64,000 bases of DNA from Pseudomonas koreensis (GTDB taxonomy: Bacteria > Pseudomonadota > Gammaproteobacteria > Pseudomonadales > Pseudomonadaceae), in NCBI RefSeq assembly GCF_012986595.1, contig NZ_JAAQYM010000003.1, positions 1 through 64,000 of the forward strand, written 5' to 3'. Positions within the stretch are counted from its first letter, which is position 1. The number at the start of each line of letters is the position of its first letter. The notes below the pieces were generated by a model. That model did not search any database and had not been told where the DNA came from. It saw only the letters and a program-made list of their open reading frames with translations. The position numbers and the translations under genes were made by a program. Shown here piece after piece: positions 41,557 through 52,344 of the stretch.

Positions 41557-42437
41557 TGACGACGTACGCCGTCGGCGACCTGCAAGGCTGCCTCGAACCG
41601 CTCAAATGCCTGCTCAAGCAAGTCGCGTTCGACCCGGCGCTCGATCGGCTGTGGCTGGTTGGCGATCTGGTCAACCGCGGCCCGCAATCGCTGGAGACCC
41701 TGCGCTTTCTCTATGGCATGCGCGAGTCACTGGTCTGCGTGCTCGGCAATCACGATCTGCACCTGCTTGCCGCCGCCAACAACATCGAGCGGCTGAAGAA
41801 GTCCGACACCCTGCGCGAGATTCTCGAAGCACCCGACGCCGCCGATCTGCTCGAGTGGCTGCGTCAGCAGAAACTCGTGCACTACGACGAACAACGCGAA
41901 GTCGCCATGGTCCACGCCGGCATTCCTCCGCAATGGTCGTTGCGCAAGGCCTTGAAGTACGCCGCCGAAGCCGAAGCGGCGCTGCGTGACGACAACCTGT
42001 TCCCGCTGTACCTCGATGGCATGTACGGCAACGAGCCGGCGAAATGGGACAGCGACCTCACCGGCGTCACCCGGCTGCGCGTCATCACCAACTACTTCAC
42101 CCGCATGCGCTTCTGCACCGCCGACGGCAAGCTCGACCTCAAGAGCAAGGAAGGCCTCGACACCGCACCGCCGGGCTACAAACCGTGGTTCCTGCATAAA
42201 GAGCGCAAGACCCGCGGCCTGCGGATCATCTTCGGCCACTGGGCGGCATTGGAAGGCAATGTCCATGAACCGGGCATTTCGGCGCTGGACACCGGTTGTG
42301 TCTGGGGCGGCAGCCTGACCCTGATGAACGTCGACAGCGGCGAGCGCGTGTCATGCAAATGCGATGAACACGGCGGCCTTGCGCCAACCGTCGCACCACT
42401 TATCCCCGAAACGTCGCCAGTCAGCGCCCCGCGTTAG
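41556..42437 (+). CDS. apaH: diadenosine tetraphosphatase (symmetrical)
   Basis: Hydrolyses Ap4A and related alarmones to ADP, and can decap Np4-capped RNA in E. coli. The 293-residue metallophosphoesterase has [14 protein letters not shown] and GNHDLHL. ATGA-type overlap with apaG. The C-terminal 15-20 residues are variable. Confidence 0.95.
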   Translation: MTTYAVGDLQGCLEPLKCLLKQVAFDPALDRLWLVGDLVNRGPQSLETLRFLYGMRESLVCVLGNHDLHLLAAANNIERLKKSDTLREILEAPDAADLLEWLRQQKLVHYDEQREVAMVHAGIPPQWSLRKALKYAAEAEAALRDDNLFPLYLDGMYGNEPAKWDSDLTGVTRLRVITNYFTRMRFCTADGKLDLKSKEGLDTAPPGYKPWFLHKERKTRGLRIIFGHWAALEGNVHEPGISALDTGCVWGGSLTLMNVDSGERVSCKCDEHGGLAPTVAPLIPETSPVSAPR

Positions 42438-42470
42438 ACTGCGCATTCTGCCGAGCTACAGGAACCCGCC

Positions 42471-42800
42471 ATGAGCGAATTCAAACGAATCCCCCCGGAA
42501 CAGGCCCAGGCCCTGCGCGAGCAGGGCGCCGTAGTGGTCGACATCCGCGATCCGCAAACCTATGCCGCACTGCACATCGCCGGCTCGACCCATCTGGACA
42601 ACCATTCGATTTCGGAATTTATCCGCAACGCCGATCTCGACGCACCGCTGGTGGTGGTCTGCTACCACGGCAACTCCAGTCAGAACGCGGCCGCATACCT
42701 GATCAGCCAAGGCTTCTCCGACGTCTACAGCATGGACGGCGGCTTCGAGCTGTGGCGTACGACTTATCCGTCGGAAACCGCGCAAGGCACCGCCGAATAA
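42471..42800 (+). CDS. glpE: thiosulfate sulfurtransferase GlpE
   Basis: Single-domain rhodanese of 109 residues. The active-site cysteine is Cys64 in [10 protein letters not shown]. Transfers sulfur from thiosulfate to cyanide or thioredoxin in vitro. It follows apaH by 33 bases and ends the cluster. Confidence 0.93.
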   Translation: MSEFKRIPPEQAQALREQGAVVVDIRDPQTYAALHIAGSTHLDNHSISEFIRNADLDAPLVVVCYHGNSSQNAAAYLISQGFSDVYSMDGGFELWRTTYPSETAQGTAE

Positions 42801-42844
42801 TTTTTTTGTTGCGCGCAGGCCCCGGCTGCCGTGGGCCCGCGCGG

Positions 42845-42863
42845 GGCAGACGAACGGTCTGCC
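42845..42863 (+). terminator. short hairpin in the glpE-prkA gap
   Basis: GGCAGAC / GTCTGCC with a 5-base loop, followed by an A/T-rich stretch but no T-run. The 294-base gap 42801-43094 otherwise shows no gene; it must carry the prkA promoter, which I could not pick out with certainty. Confidence 0.35.
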
Positions 42864-43094
42864 ACAACTAATTACGTATCTCGCCTTTACCTCCCGAATT
42901 CCCAACTATCCTTAAGCCCAGGCCATCCAAAACAGGGGAGAGCCGGTACACCGGCGTACGGGTCATCGGGAGTGACTTTCAAGGTTGTCGACCGCGAAAG
43001 TGTTCTGGGGGGTAAACAAGCGGCCACCGCGGCTGCTTGCCAGCATCGACTGAGTGATCCGGCGTCGGCTCCACGTATCGAGCGAGGTGACGTC

Positions 43095-45017
43095 ATGAGT
43101 ATCTTTAGCCACTTCCAACAACGCTTCGAGTCCACACGCCAGGAAGAACTCTCGCTGCAGGAGTACCTGGAACTGTGCAAAAAGGACCGCAGCGCTTACG
43201 TTTCCGCCGCCGAGCGTCTATTGATGGCCATCGGCGAACCCGAGCTGCTCGACACGTCGACCAACTCGCGGCTGTCGCGGATCTTCTCCAACAAGGTGAT
43301 TCGTCGCTATCCGGCCTTTGAAGACTTCCACGGGATGGAAGAATGCATCGACCAGATCGTTTCGTATTTTCGCCATGCCGCCCAAGGCCTGGAAGAGAAG
43401 AAACAGATCCTCTACCTGCTCGGCCCCGTCGGTGGCGGTAAATCGTCCCTGGCCGAGAAGCTGAAACAGCTGATGGAAAAAGTGCCCTTCTACGCGATCA
43501 AGGGCTCGCCGGTATTCGAATCGCCCTTGGGTCTGTTCAACGCCACCGAAGATGGCGCGATCCTTGAGGAAGACTTCGGCATTCCACGGCGCTACCTGAA
43601 CACCATCATGTCGCCGTGGGCGACCAAGCGCCTGGCCGAATTCGGCGGTGACATCAGTCAGTTCCGCGTGGTCAAGCTGTACCCGTCGATCCTCAACCAG
43701 ATCGCCGTGGCCAAGACTGAACCGGGTGACGAGAACAACCAGGACATCTCGGCACTGGTGGGCAAGGTCGACATCCGCAAACTCGAGGAATACCCACAGA
43801 ACGACGCCGACGCGTACAGCTATTCCGGTGCGCTGTGCCGGGCCAACCAGGGCCTGATGGAATTCGTCGAAATGTTCAAGGCACCGATCAAGGTGCTGCA
43901 CCCATTGCTGACCGCCACCCAGGAGGGTAACTACAACAGTACCGAAGGTCTGGGGGCGATTCCGTTCACCGGGATCCTGCTTGCTCACTCCAACGAATCG
44001 GAGTGGCACACCTTCCGCAACAACAAGAACAACGAAGCTTTCATCGACCGGATCTACATCGTCAAGGTGCCGTACTGCCTGCGAGTCAGCGATGAGGTGA
44101 AGATCTACGACAAGTTGCTGTTCAACAGCTCCTTGGCCAAGGCCCACTGCGCACCCGATACCCTGAAGATGCTGGCGCAGTTCACCGTGCTGTCGCGCCT
44201 CAAGGAGCCAGAAAACTCCAACATCTATTCGAAGATGCGCGTCTACGACGGGGAAAACCTCAAGGACACCGATCCGAAAGCCAAGTCGATCCAGGAATAC
44301 CGCGACTCGGCCGGCGTCGACGAGGGCATGAACGGTCTGTCGACCCGCTTTGCGTTCAAGATCCTGTCCAAGGTGTTCAACTTCGACCCGCATGAAATTG
44401 CCGCCAACCCGGTTCACCTGTTGTATGTGCTGGAACAGCAGATCGAACAGGAACAGTTCCAGGCCGAGACTCGCGAGCGGTATCTGCGCTACCTCAAGGA
44501 ATACCTGGCGCCGCGTTATATCGAATTCATCGGCAAGGAGATCCAGACCGCTTATCTCGAGTCTTACAGCGAATACGGGCAGAACATTTTCGACCGCTAC
44601 GTGCTGTATGCGGACTTCTGGATTCAGGATCAGGAATACCGCGATCCGGAGACCGGCGAGATCCTCAACCGCGTCGCGCTGAACGAAGAACTGGAGAAAA
44701 TCGAGAAGCCGGCCGGCATCAGCAATCCGAAGGATTTCCGCAACGAAATCGTCAACTTCGTATTGCGCGCCCGGGCCAACAACAACGGCAAGAATCCGAC
44801 CTGGCTCAGTTACGAGAAGCTGCGGGTGGTCATCGAGAAGAAAATGTTCTCGAACACCGAAGATCTGCTGCCAGTCATCAGCTTCAACGCCAAGGCCAGC
44901 AAAGAGGATCAGCAGAAACACAACGACTTCGTTACTCGAATGGTCGAACGCGGCTACACCGACAAACAGGTACGACTGCTGTCCGAATGGTACCTACGGG
45001 TCCGGAAATCGCAGTAA
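43095..45017 (+). CDS. prkA: PrkA-type AAA+ serine protein kinase (YeaG)
   Basis: 640-residue protein with an AAA+ domain (Walker A GPVGGGKSS, about residues 110-118) and a C-terminal kinase-like domain. E. coli YeaG is induced by starvation and stationary phase and acts with YeaH. The start MSIFSHFQQ has GAGGTGA upstream and is the family start; an open frame upstream to 42831 has no homology. It is followed by DUF444 and spoVR genes, a highly conserved trio. Confidence 0.94.
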   Translation: MSIFSHFQQRFESTRQEELSLQEYLELCKKDRSAYVSAAERLLMAIGEPELLDTSTNSRLSRIFSNKVIRRYPAFEDFHGMEECIDQIVSYFRHAAQGLEEKKQILYLLGPVGGGKSSLAEKLKQLMEKVPFYAIKGSPVFESPLGLFNATEDGAILEEDFGIPRRYLNTIMSPWATKRLAEFGGDISQFRVVKLYPSILNQIAVAKTEPGDENNQDISALVGKVDIRKLEEYPQNDADAYSYSGALCRANQGLMEFVEMFKAPIKVLHPLLTATQEGNYNSTEGLGAIPFTGILLAHSNESEWHTFRNNKNNEAFIDRIYIVKVPYCLRVSDEVKIYDKLLFNSSLAKAHCAPDTLKMLAQFTVLSRLKEPENSNIYSKMRVYDGENLKDTDPKAKSIQEYRDSAGVDEGMNGLSTRFAFKILSKVFNFDPHEIAANPVHLLYVLEQQIEQEQFQAETRERYLRYLKEYLAPRYIEFIGKEIQTAYLESYSEYGQNIFDRYVLYADFWIQDQEYRDPETGEILNRVALNEELEKIEKPAGISNPKDFRNEIVNFVLRARANNNGKNPTWLSYEKLRVVIEKKMFSNTEDLLPVISFNAKASKEDQQKHNDFVTRMVERGYTDKQVRLLSEWYLRVRKSQ

Positions 45018-45029
45018 AACAGCGACAAG

Positions 45030-45113
45030 CCTCAAGCTACGAGCTGCAAGAAAAAAGCATGTGAACGCTGTGCTTCTACTTGCGGCTCGCCGCTCACAAC
45101 TTGAAGCTGCCCG
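45030..45113. repeat. imperfect inverted repeat (CAAGCTGCAAG type) between prkA and the DUF444 gene
   Basis: CAAGCCTCAAGCTACGAGCTG-CAAG on the left corresponds, with mismatches, to the complement of CTTGCGGCTCGCCGCTC-ACAACTTGAAGC on the right. A shorter relative occurs near 28020. It lies inside what would be one transcript. Confidence 0.45.
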
Positions 45114-45124
45114 GAGGGCCACGT

Positions 45125-46396
45125 ATGAGCTATGTGATCGACCGACGTCTCAATGGCAAGAACAAGAGCACGGTAAACCGCCAGCGTTTCCTGCGGCGTT
45201 ACCGTGATCACATCAAGAAGGCTGTCGAAGAGGCGGTCAGCCGGCGCTCCATCACCGACATGGAGCACGGCGAACAGATCAGCATTCCCGGTCGCGACAT
45301 CGACGAACCGGTGCTTCACCACGGCCGTGGCGGCAAGCAGACCGTGGTTCACCCCGGCAACAAGGAATTCACCGCCGGCGAGCACATCGCCAGGCCACCG
45401 GGCGGTGGCGGCGGACGCGGTCCAGGCAAGGCCGGTAATTCCGGCGAAGGCATGGACGAATTCGTCTTCCAGATTACTCAGGAAGAATTCCTCGAGTTCA
45501 TGTTCGAAGATCTCGAACTGCCCAATCTGGTCAAACGCAACCTGAGCGGCACCGACACCTTCAAGACCGTGCGCGCGGGGATCAGCAACGAAGGCAATCC
45601 GTCACGGATCAACATCATTCGCACCCTGCGCTCGGCGCACGCCCGGCGCATTGCGCTGTCCGGCAGCAGTCGCGCCAAACTTCGCGAAGCCAAAGAGGAA
45701 CTGGCGCGACTCAAACGGGAAGAACCGGATAACTTCGGCGATATTCAGGAACTCGAGGCGGAAATCGAGAAACTCAGCGCGCGCATTCACCGCGTGCCGT
45801 TCCTCGACACCTTCGACTTGAAATACAACCTGCTGGTCAAGCAACCCAACCCCAGCTCCAAAGCGGTGATGTTCTGCCTGATGGACGTTTCCGGTTCCAT
45901 GACCCAGGCCACCAAGGACATCGCCAAGCGCTTTTTCATCCTGTTGTACCTGTTTCTCAAGCGTAACTACGACAAGATTGATGTGGTGTTCATCCGCCAT
46001 CACACCAGCGCCCGGGAAGTGGACGAAGAGGAGTTCTTCTATTCACGGGAAACCGGCGGCACCATCGTTTCCAGCGCCCTGAAACTGATGCAGGAGATCA
46101 TGGCCGAGCGTTATCCGAGCAACGAGTGGAACATCTACGCCGCGCAAGCCTCCGACGGCGACAACTGGAACGATGACTCGCCAATCTGCCGCGACATCCT
46201 GATCAACCAGATCATGCCGTTTGTGCAGTACTACACTTATGTGGAGATCACCCCACGCGAACACCAGGCCCTCTGGTACGAATACGAACGCATCGCCGAA
46301 GCCTTTTCCGACACGTTTGCCCAGCAGCAGCTGGTCTCGGCCGGGGATATCTATCCGGTCTTCCGTGAACTCTTCCAGCGCAGGTTAGTGACATGA
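45125..46396 (+). CDS. yeaH: DUF444 / YeaH family protein with von Willebrand A-like fold
   Basis: 423-residue protein. An N-terminal basic region ([20 protein letters not shown]) and a glycine-rich linker ([16 protein letters not shown]) precede a VWA-like domain with a MIDAS motif in [10 protein letters not shown], about residue 255. It is the partner of PrkA/YeaG in E. coli. Start at MSYVIDRRL has GGAGGG upstream. Its stop overlaps the spoVR start by 4 bases. Confidence 0.93.
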   Translation: MSYVIDRRLNGKNKSTVNRQRFLRRYRDHIKKAVEEAVSRRSITDMEHGEQISIPGRDIDEPVLHHGRGGKQTVVHPGNKEFTAGEHIARPPGGGGGRGPGKAGNSGEGMDEFVFQITQEEFLEFMFEDLELPNLVKRNLSGTDTFKTVRAGISNEGNPSRINIIRTLRSAHARRIALSGSSRAKLREAKEELARLKREEPDNFGDIQELEAEIEKLSARIHRVPFLDTFDLKYNLLVKQPNPSSKAVMFCLMDVSGSMTQATKDIAKRFFILLYLFLKRNYDKIDVVFIRHHTSAREVDEEEFFYSRETGGTIVSSALKLMQEIMAERYPSNEWNIYAAQASDGDNWNDDSPICRDILINQIMPFVQYYTYVEITPREHQALWYEYERIAEAFSDTFAQQQLVSAGDIYPVFRELFQRRLVT

Positions 46397-47955
46397 CCGC
46401 CAAAGAGCAGAAACGCCAACCCATCTCCACCGGCTCCGAATGGACGTTCGAGCTGATTCAGGCCTACGACCGCGAGATTGCCCGGATTGCGGCCGGCTAC
46501 GCCCTGGATACCTATCCCAACCAGATCGAAGTGATCACCGCCGAGCAGATGATGGACGCCTATGCCTCGGTCGGCATGCCACTGGGCTATCACCACTGGT
46601 CTTACGGCAAACACTTCCTCAGTACCGAGAAATCCTACAGCCGCGGGCAGATGGGGCTGGCCTACGAGATCGTGATCAACTCCGACCCGTGCATCGCCTA
46701 CCTGATGGAAGAAAACACCATCTGCATGCAGGCGCTGGTGGTGGCGCACGCGTGTTATGGCCACAACAGCTTCTTCAAGGGCAACTACCTGTTCCGCACC
46801 TGGACCGACGCCAGTTCGATTATCGATTACCTGGTGTTCGCCAAGCAGTACATCATGCAGTGCGAGGAGCGCCATGGCATTGATGCCGTGGAGGACCTGC
46901 TCGACTCCTGCCATGCGCTGATGAACTACGGCGTCGACCGCTACAAACGTCCTTATCCGATTTCAGCCGAAGAGGAGCGCCGGCGGCAAAAGGATCGCGA
47001 AGAACACATGCAGAAGCAGATCAACGATCTGTGGCGCACCATCCCCAAAGGTGCGGACAAATACAGCGACAAGGACAACGCGCGCTTCCCGGCCGAGCCG
47101 CAGGAAAACATCCTCTATTTCATCGAGAAACACGCGCCGCTGCTCGAGCCCTGGCAGCGGGAAATCGTGCGCATCGTGCGCAAGATCGCCCAATACTTCT
47201 ATCCACAGCGCCAGACCCAAGTGATGAACGAAGGCTGGGCCACGTTCTGGCACTACACGCTGATGAACGACCTGTACGACGAAGGCCTGGTGACCGACGG
47301 GTTCATGATGGAGTTTCTCACCTCGCACACCAGCGTGGTGTTCCAGCCGGGCTTTGACAGCCCTTACTACAGCGGGATAAACCCTTATGCACTGGGTTTC
47401 GCGATGTATCGCGACATCCGTCGCATGTGCGAAGACCCGACCGAGGAGGACCGTCGCTGGTTCCCGGACATCGCCGGTTCCGACTGGCTGTCGAGCATCA
47501 AGTTCGCCATGAGCAGCTTCAAGGATGAGAGTTTCATCCTGCAGTACCTGTCACCCAAGGTCATCCGTGACCTCAAGCTGTTCAGCATCCTGGATGACGA
47601 CCAGAAAGATGACCTGCTGGTGCCGGCGATCCACGACGAAACCGGGTACCGGATCATCCGCGAGACCCTCGCCGCACAGTACAACCTCGGCAACCGCGAG
47701 CCGAACGTGCAGATCTACAGCATCGACCGGCGTGGCGACCGTTCCCTGACCCTGCGTCATCAGCAGCACGACCGCAAACCCTTGGGCGATTCCACCGACG
47801 AGGTACTGAAACATCTGCACCGGTTGTGGGGCTTCGACATTCACCTGGAAACCCTGCAGGGCGACCAGATCATGAAAACCCACCACGTACCGCCACGCAG
47901 TGAACACAGCGAAGGGGATTACGGCAGGCTCGATCTGGCCGTGATTCATCTTTGA
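46393..47955 (+). CDS. SpoVR family protein (YcgB-like)
   Basis: 520-residue protein of the SpoVR/YcgB family. In Bacillus SpoVR affects spore cortex; in Gram-negative non-sporulating bacteria its role is unknown, though it goes with PrkA and DUF444. Characteristic blocks include [25 protein letters not shown], and [16 protein letters not shown] overlap with the DUF444 gene suggests coupling. Confidence 0.93.
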   Translation: MTAKEQKRQPISTGSEWTFELIQAYDREIARIAAGYALDTYPNQIEVITAEQMMDAYASVGMPLGYHHWSYGKHFLSTEKSYSRGQMGLAYEIVINSDPCIAYLMEENTICMQALVVAHACYGHNSFFKGNYLFRTWTDASSIIDYLVFAKQYIMQCEERHGIDAVEDLLDSCHALMNYGVDRYKRPYPISAEEERRRQKDREEHMQKQINDLWRTIPKGADKYSDKDNARFPAEPQENILYFIEKHAPLLEPWQREIVRIVRKIAQYFYPQRQTQVMNEGWATFWHYTLMNDLYDEGLVTDGFMMEFLTSHTSVVFQPGFDSPYYSGINPYALGFAMYRDIRRMCEDPTEEDRRWFPDIAGSDWLSSIKFAMSSFKDESFILQYLSPKVIRDLKLFSILDDDQKDDLLVPAIHDETGYRIIRETLAAQYNLGNREPNVQIYSIDRRGDRSLTLRHQQHDRKPLGDSTDEVLKHLHRLWGFDIHLETLQGDQIMKTHHVPPRSEHSEGDYGRLDLAVIHL

Positions 47956-48018
47956 TCCGGTTTTGGCCTCCGAAAGTCCGACGCAAGGGTTATCCTGTCG
48001 GGCCAACGGAGGTTTTTT

Positions 48019-49242
48019 ATGCAGATTTACAAGGTCGGCGGCGCAGTACGTGATCGCCTGCTCGGGCTACCGGTTACCGATGTCGATTGGGTGGTGGTCG
48101 GGGCCACGACAGAAGAGATGCTTGCCCAGGGTTATCGCCCGGTCGGCGCGGATTTTCCGGTGTTTCTTCATCCCAGGACTGGCGAGGAATACGCCCTCGC
48201 CCGCACCGAGCGTAAAAGCGGTCGCGGTTATGGCGGCTTCACCTTTCACGCCAGCCCCGAAGTGACCCTCGAAGAAGACCTCATCCGCCGTGATCTGACG
48301 ATCAACGCGATGGCCGAGGACGGCCAGCAGAATCTGACCGATCCCTATCATGGCCAGCGCGACCTGAAAAACCGAATCCTGCGCCACGTTTCCCCGGCGT
48401 TCGCCGAAGATCCGCTCCGGGTATTGCGCGTAGCGCGCTTCGCTGCTCGCTATGCCGCGCTGGGTTTCACTGTTGCCCCAGAGACCCTTGAACTGATGCG
48501 TCAGCTCAGCGAGTCCGGCGAACTGCAAGCACTGACCGCCGAGCGCAGCTGGAAGGAGATTTCTCGGGCGCTGATGGAGGATCAGCCCCAGGTATTCATC
48601 CAGGTGCTGCGCGACTGCGGCGCATTGAAGGTCTTGATGCCTGAAGTGGATGCGCTGTTTGGCGTACCGCAACCGGAGGCCCATCACCCGGAGATCGACA
48701 GCGGCATCCACACCCTGAGCGTGCTCGAACAGGCGGCACTGCATAAACAGCCACTGACCGTGCGCTGGGCCTGCCTGCTGCACGACCTCGGTAAAGGCCT
48801 GACGCCCGAAGCAGAATGGCCGCAACACATCGCCCACGAGCACACCGGGCTGAAGCTGATCAAAGCAGTCAACGAACGCTTCAAGGCGCCGAAAGATTGC
48901 CAGGAACTCGCGCTGCTGGTCGGCCAGTATCACACCCACGGCCACCGCGCTCTGGAGCTGAAGGCGTCGACCCTGCTGGAGCTGTTACAGAGCTTTGACG
49001 TGTATCGCCGCCCGCAGCGTTTTGAGGAATTCATCGTCGCGTGCGAGATGGATGCGCGCGGACGCAAGGGACTGGAGCAGCGCAGTTATCCACAGGCGGA
49101 TTACCTGCGCGGCGCGGCCAAGGCAGCGCGGGAAGTCGCGGTGCAGCCGTTGCTGGAGAAAGGATTCAAAGGCCCGGAACTGGGCGAGGCGCTCAAACGC
49201 GAGCGGCTCAAGGCGTTGAAGGCTTACAAGGAAAACCGCTAA
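48019..49242 (+). CDS. cca: multifunctional CCA tRNA nucleotidyltransferase
   Basis: Adds or repairs the 3' CCA of tRNAs; the gammaproteobacterial type also has an HD phosphohydrolase domain. The 407-residue protein has [10 protein letters not shown], the catalytic [18 protein letters not shown] and, in the C-terminal half, the HD motif LLHDLGKG. A strong ribosome site (GGAGG) precedes the ATG. Ends in a REP palindrome. Confidence 0.95.
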   Translation: MQIYKVGGAVRDRLLGLPVTDVDWVVVGATTEEMLAQGYRPVGADFPVFLHPRTGEEYALARTERKSGRGYGGFTFHASPEVTLEEDLIRRDLTINAMAEDGQQNLTDPYHGQRDLKNRILRHVSPAFAEDPLRVLRVARFAARYAALGFTVAPETLELMRQLSESGELQALTAERSWKEISRALMEDQPQVFIQVLRDCGALKVLMPEVDALFGVPQPEAHHPEIDSGIHTLSVLEQAALHKQPLTVRWACLLHDLGKGLTPEAEWPQHIAHEHTGLKLIKAVNERFKAPKDCQELALLVGQYHTHGHRALELKASTLLELLQSFDVYRRPQRFEEFIVACEMDARGRKGLEQRSYPQADYLRGAAKAAREVAVQPLLEKGFKGPELGEALKRERLKALKAYKENR

Positions 49243-49335
49243 AGCAAGATCAAAAGATCGCAGCCTGCGGCAGCTCCTACACGGGAATATGCGTTTCTCT
49301 GTAGGAGCTGCCGCAGGCTGCGATCTTTTTGCTTT
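49241..49335. repeat. REP-type inverted repeat (GCTGCCGCAGGCTGCGATC family)
   Basis: AAAGCAAGATCAAAAGATCG... (49241-49281) pairs with 49300-49335, with few mismatches. Related to copies at 9682 and 23187 but with GCAGG in place of GAAGG. It overlaps the end of cca and reaches the folK stop, separating convergent genes; it may double as their terminator. Confidence 0.88.
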
Positions 49336-49849
49336 AAAGGTTTGGAGGGGTGAGCTGTTCGCCGCGCCATTCAAAAGCCACCGGCGCCAACACCTGATCA
49401 ATCTGCGCCTCGGCCCACAGCGTTGCGAAGCTTTTTCCCACACCCGGATGCACCCGATCCGGCGCAATCAGCGACAGCGGCCACAACACAAAGGCATTTT
49501 TCAGGATCTCGGCACGCGGCAGGATCAAACCGTCGAAGTTACCCGTCAGATCGCCGTACAACAGCACGTCGATATCCAGCGGCAACCCCTTGCGGTCCGG
49601 TGCATAGCGACCGTTATCGGCCTCAATGCATTTCAAGCGCCGATCCAGCTCCATCAACGGCAAATCGGTAAACGCCGAGACCACGAAATTGAAGAACGGC
49701 CCGCTCTTGATGCCCACCGGCTGGCTCTCGAACACCGCCGAACAGCGGATATCCACGAGGAATGTCGCCAAAGCGTCGAGCCCGGCGCGCAAATGGGTTT
49801 CGCGCTCGATATTGCTACCGAGCCCGAGGTACACCTGAGTCAGCGACAT
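49334..49849 (-). CDS. folK: 2-amino-4-hydroxy-6-hydroxymethyldihydropteridine pyrophosphokinase
   Basis: Adds pyrophosphate from ATP to the pterin in folate synthesis. The 171-residue protein has GLGSNIERE at the start and the metal-binding PLDIDVLLYGD. ATG at 49849 overlaps the folB end by 10 bases. The open frame continues upstream in the folB region but this part has no homology. Confidence 0.94.
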   Translation of the reverse strand: MSLTQVYLGLGSNIERETHLRAGLDALATFLVDIRCSAVFESQPVGIKSGPFFNFVVSAFTDLPLMELDRRLKCIEADNGRYAPDRKGLPLDIDVLLYGDLTGNFDGLILPRAEILKNAFVLWPLSLIAPDRVHPGVGKSFATLWAEAQIDQVLAPVAFEWRGEQLTPPNL

Positions 49850-50196
49850 CCGCGCTCGATCTCCACGCCCACGCCACCCTTGGCCGCCGGCACGGCTCCG
49901 GGCTTGGTCAGTTTCAGCCGAATCCAAGTGATCTTGAACTCGGCCATCAGCACTTCGACCAGCCGCTCGGCAAAGGTCTCGACCAGCTGGAACTGTGCCT
50001 GCTCGGCAAAAGCCTGGATGCGCGTAGACACGCTGGCGTAATCGAGCGCCAGGGTCAGGTCGTCCCCGGCCGCGGCCGGGCGATTGTCCCAAGCGAAGCT
50101 CAGATCAAGACGCAGACACTGGCGGATGCCGCGCTCCCAGTCGTAGGCACCGATTACGGTGTCGACTTCCAGGCCCTCGATAAACACTCTGTCCAA
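49840..50196 (-). CDS. folB: dihydroneopterin aldolase
   Basis: Cleaves 7,8-dihydroneopterin to 6-hydroxymethyldihydropterin, the substrate of FolK encoded next. The 118-residue protein, (L/M)[19 protein letters not shown] split as [10 protein letters not shown] and DTVIGAYDW, starts with TTG at 50196; GGAG lies upstream. The conserved Tyr and Lys (KLTKPGAV) are present. A start at 50220 would add eight residues unlike the family. Confidence 0.92.
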   Translation of the reverse strand: MDRVFIEGLEVDTVIGAYDWERGIRQCLRLDLSFAWDNRPAAAGDDLTLALDYASVSTRIQAFAEQAQFQLVETFAERLVEVLMAEFKITWIRLKLTKPGAVPAAKGGVGVEIERGCR

Positions 50197-50270
50197 GCAC
50201 TTTTCTCCGCTACACGACAAGGGCGCAATGCGCCGTTAGAATCAGGGCGTCCTCGCCCGGAATAGTTAGC

Positions 50271-50840
50271 ATGTTTTGGTTATTGGCGACTTTCGCCTAC
50301 CTGCTCGGCTCTCTGTCCTTCGCCATTTTGCTCAGCCGCCTGACCGGAAATCCGGATCCGCGAATGAGTGGCTCGGGTAATGCCGGTGCCACCAACATGC
50401 TGCGCCTGGCCGGCCGCAAACTCGCGATCCTGACCCTGCTGGGTGATCTGTGCAAAGGCCTGTTGCCGGTGCTGATCGCAGCGGCCATGGGCCTGTCGCT
50501 GCAGGATCAGGCCTGGATCGGCGTGTGCGCCGTGATCGGTCACCTGTTCCCGCTGTATTTCCGTTTTCGCGGCGGCAAAGGCGTCGCTACCGCTGCCGGC
50601 ATGCTGCTGGGCCTGTATCCGCCCGCCGCGCTGCTGGCGGTGTGCGCCTGGCTGCTGACGTTCTACCTGACCCGCACCAGCTCGCTGGCGGCGCTGATCG
50701 CCACGCCCCTGACCCTGCCATTGCTCGCATGGCAAGAACCGGAAGCGCTGCTGCCGATGAGCGCGTTGACGCTACTGATCGTCTGGCGCCACCGCGGCAA
50801 TCTACGCGACCTGTTTGCCGGGCGCGAACGGCATTTTTAA
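50271..50840 (+). CDS. plsY: acyl-phosphate glycerol-3-phosphate acyltransferase
   Basis: Integral membrane enzyme that acylates glycerol 3-phosphate with acyl phosphate from PlsX. The 189-residue protein has several helices and the family motifs [12 protein letters not shown] and [11 protein letters not shown]. Divergent from folB; convergent with tsaD, 10 bases apart. Confidence 0.94.
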   Translation: MFWLLATFAYLLGSLSFAILLSRLTGNPDPRMSGSGNAGATNMLRLAGRKLAILTLLGDLCKGLLPVLIAAAMGLSLQDQAWIGVCAVIGHLFPLYFRFRGGKGVATAAGMLLGLYPPAALLAVCAWLLTFYLTRTSSLAALIATPLTLPLLAWQEPEALLPMSALTLLIVWRHRGNLRDLFAGRERHF

Positions 50841-50850
50841 ATAGCGCTCA

Positions 50851-51876
50851 TCACAGTGCCGACAGCTGCTCCATCGGCCAGCGTGCCTGCACGCTGATCG
50901 CCAGGCTTTCCTGCTGACCCGCCTGCAAACGCTGGCAACCGGCAAACGCGATCATCGCGCCGTTGTCGGTGCAGAACTCGGGGCGGGCATAGAACACATC
51001 GCCGTTCATGTCGCCGAGCATTTTTTCCAGCGAAACACGCAAGGCCTTGTTGGCACTGACGCCGCCAGCAATCACCAGACGCTTCATCCCGGCCTGTTTC
51101 AGGGCACGCTTGCACTTGATGGTCAAAGTCTCCACCACGGCCTGCTGGAACGCCAGCGCGATGTCGCAACGGGCTTGCTCGCTGTCGTCCCCGGCGCTGA
51201 CGCATTGCTGCCAAGTGTTGAGGGCGAAGGTCTTCAGGCCGCTGAAGCTGAAATCCAGCCCCGGACGATCACACATCGGACGCGGGAAGGTGAAACGTCC
51301 TGCAACGCCCTTCTCCGCCAGCTTGGCGATTTCCGGTCCGCCCGGATAATTGAGGCCCATCATTTTTGCGGTTTTGTCGAAGGCTTCGCCGGCCGCATCG
51401 TCGAGTGTCTCGCCGAGCAGACTGTATTGGCCGATGCCATCGACCTGAACCAGCTGCGTATGACCACCGGAAACCAACAAAGCGACGAACGGGAACTCCG
51501 GCGGCTTTGCCTCCAGCATCGGCGCCAGCAGGTGGCCTTCCATGTGGTGCACGCCGAGTGCCGGAATGCCCCAGGCAAACGCCAGCGCCTGAGCGCAGGA
51601 AGCCCCCACCAGCAGCGCACCGACCAGGCCGGGACCCGCGGTATAGGCGATGGCGTCGATCTCGGTCGGCACGCAGTCAGCCTCGGCCAACACCTGACGG
51701 ATCAAGGGCAGCATGCGTTTCACATGGTCACGGGAGGCCAGTTCCGGCACCACGCCACCATAGACGCGGTGCAGGTCGATCTGGCTGAACAGCGCGTCGG
51801 CCAGCAGGCCTCGTTCACTGTCGTATAAGGCGACGCCGGTTTCGTCGCAGGAGGTTTCTAATCCCAGTACTAGCAT
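50851..51876 (-). CDS. tsaD: tRNA N6-adenosine threonylcarbamoyltransferase
   Basis: Transfers the threonylcarbamoyl group to A37 of ANN-decoding tRNAs (t6A), with TsaB and TsaE. The 341-residue protein begins [14 protein letters not shown] and has the metal-binding HHMEGH near residue 111. Divergent from rpsU, as in most gammaproteobacteria; a TATTAT (51915-51920) on the minus strand is a likely -10. Confidence 0.95.
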   Translation of the reverse strand: MLVLGLETSCDETGVALYDSERGLLADALFSQIDLHRVYGGVVPELASRDHVKRMLPLIRQVLAEADCVPTEIDAIAYTAGPGLVGALLVGASCAQALAFAWGIPALGVHHMEGHLLAPMLEAKPPEFPFVALLVSGGHTQLVQVDGIGQYSLLGETLDDAAGEAFDKTAKMMGLNYPGGPEIAKLAEKGVAGRFTFPRPMCDRPGLDFSFSGLKTFALNTWQQCVSAGDDSEQARCDIALAFQQAVVETLTIKCKRALKQAGMKRLVIAGGVSANKALRVSLEKMLGDMNGDVFYARPEFCTDNGAMIAFAGCQRLQAGQQESLAISVQARWPMEQLSAL

Positions 51877-51963
51877 GGGTTTGCGCCTTGTTTAGGCTGA
51901 ATTCGAAGGCGCGCATAATAGTCGCCACGTGAGGCCCCGACCAGCGGTTTTCGATCAGAGGCT

Positions 51964-51992
51964 TTGCATTCCGAGCGATGAGGGGTTAACAT
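51964..51992 (+). promoter_or_regulatory. candidate sigma70 promoter of rpsU-dnaG-rpoD
   Basis: TTGCAT (51964-51969), 17 bases, TAACAT (51987-51992). It would leave a leader of about 77 bases before rpsU. Confidence 0.45.
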
Positions 51993-52075
51993 CCGCAACC
52001 CTTAAAAACCGACGTCTTCAAGTGCTCTTTTGCCGCGAGGATGTTGACCCCGGTAATGAATGAAGGTAGCTCTGG

Positions 52076-52291
52076 ATGCCAGCCGTCAAAGTTAAAGAGA
52101 ACGAACCCTTCGACGTAGCTCTGCGTCGTTTCAAGCGCTCCTGCGAAAAAGCCGGTGTACTGGCTGAAGTTCGTAGCCGCGAATTTTACGAGAAGCCAAC
52201 TTCTGAGCGTAAGCGCAAAGCAGCAGCCGCTGTTAAGCGTCACGCCAAGAAAGTTCAGCGCGAACAGCGCCGCGCCGTTCGTCTGTACTAA
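52076..52291 (+). CDS. rpsU: 30S ribosomal protein S21
   Basis: 71-residue basic ribosomal protein ([20 protein letters not shown] at the start), involved in initiation. First gene of the macromolecular synthesis operon. A GC-rich hairpin follows, as does a 480-base gap before dnaG. Confidence 0.97.
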
Positions 52292-52323
52292 TACACAGAC
52301 GTTCGTAGCAAGCTTCTTGCCTA

Positions 52324-52344
52324 AGCCCGGCCCTCAGCCGGGCT
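52324..52344 (+). terminator. hairpin after rpsU, possible partial terminator
   Basis: AGCCCGGC / GCCGGGCT with a 5-base loop, 32 bases after the rpsU stop. There is no T-run. E. coli has a partial terminator at this place that reduces dnaG relative to rpsU; this may be the counterpart. Confidence 0.55.

Noticed and set aside
42831..43094. N-terminal extension of prkA
   Set aside because: The open frame upstream of 43095 has no homology to PrkA, and a good ribosome site precedes MSIFSHF.
43218..44921. 567-codon open frame antisense to prkA
   Set aside because: Shadow of a conserved gene, no recognised domain or ribosome site.
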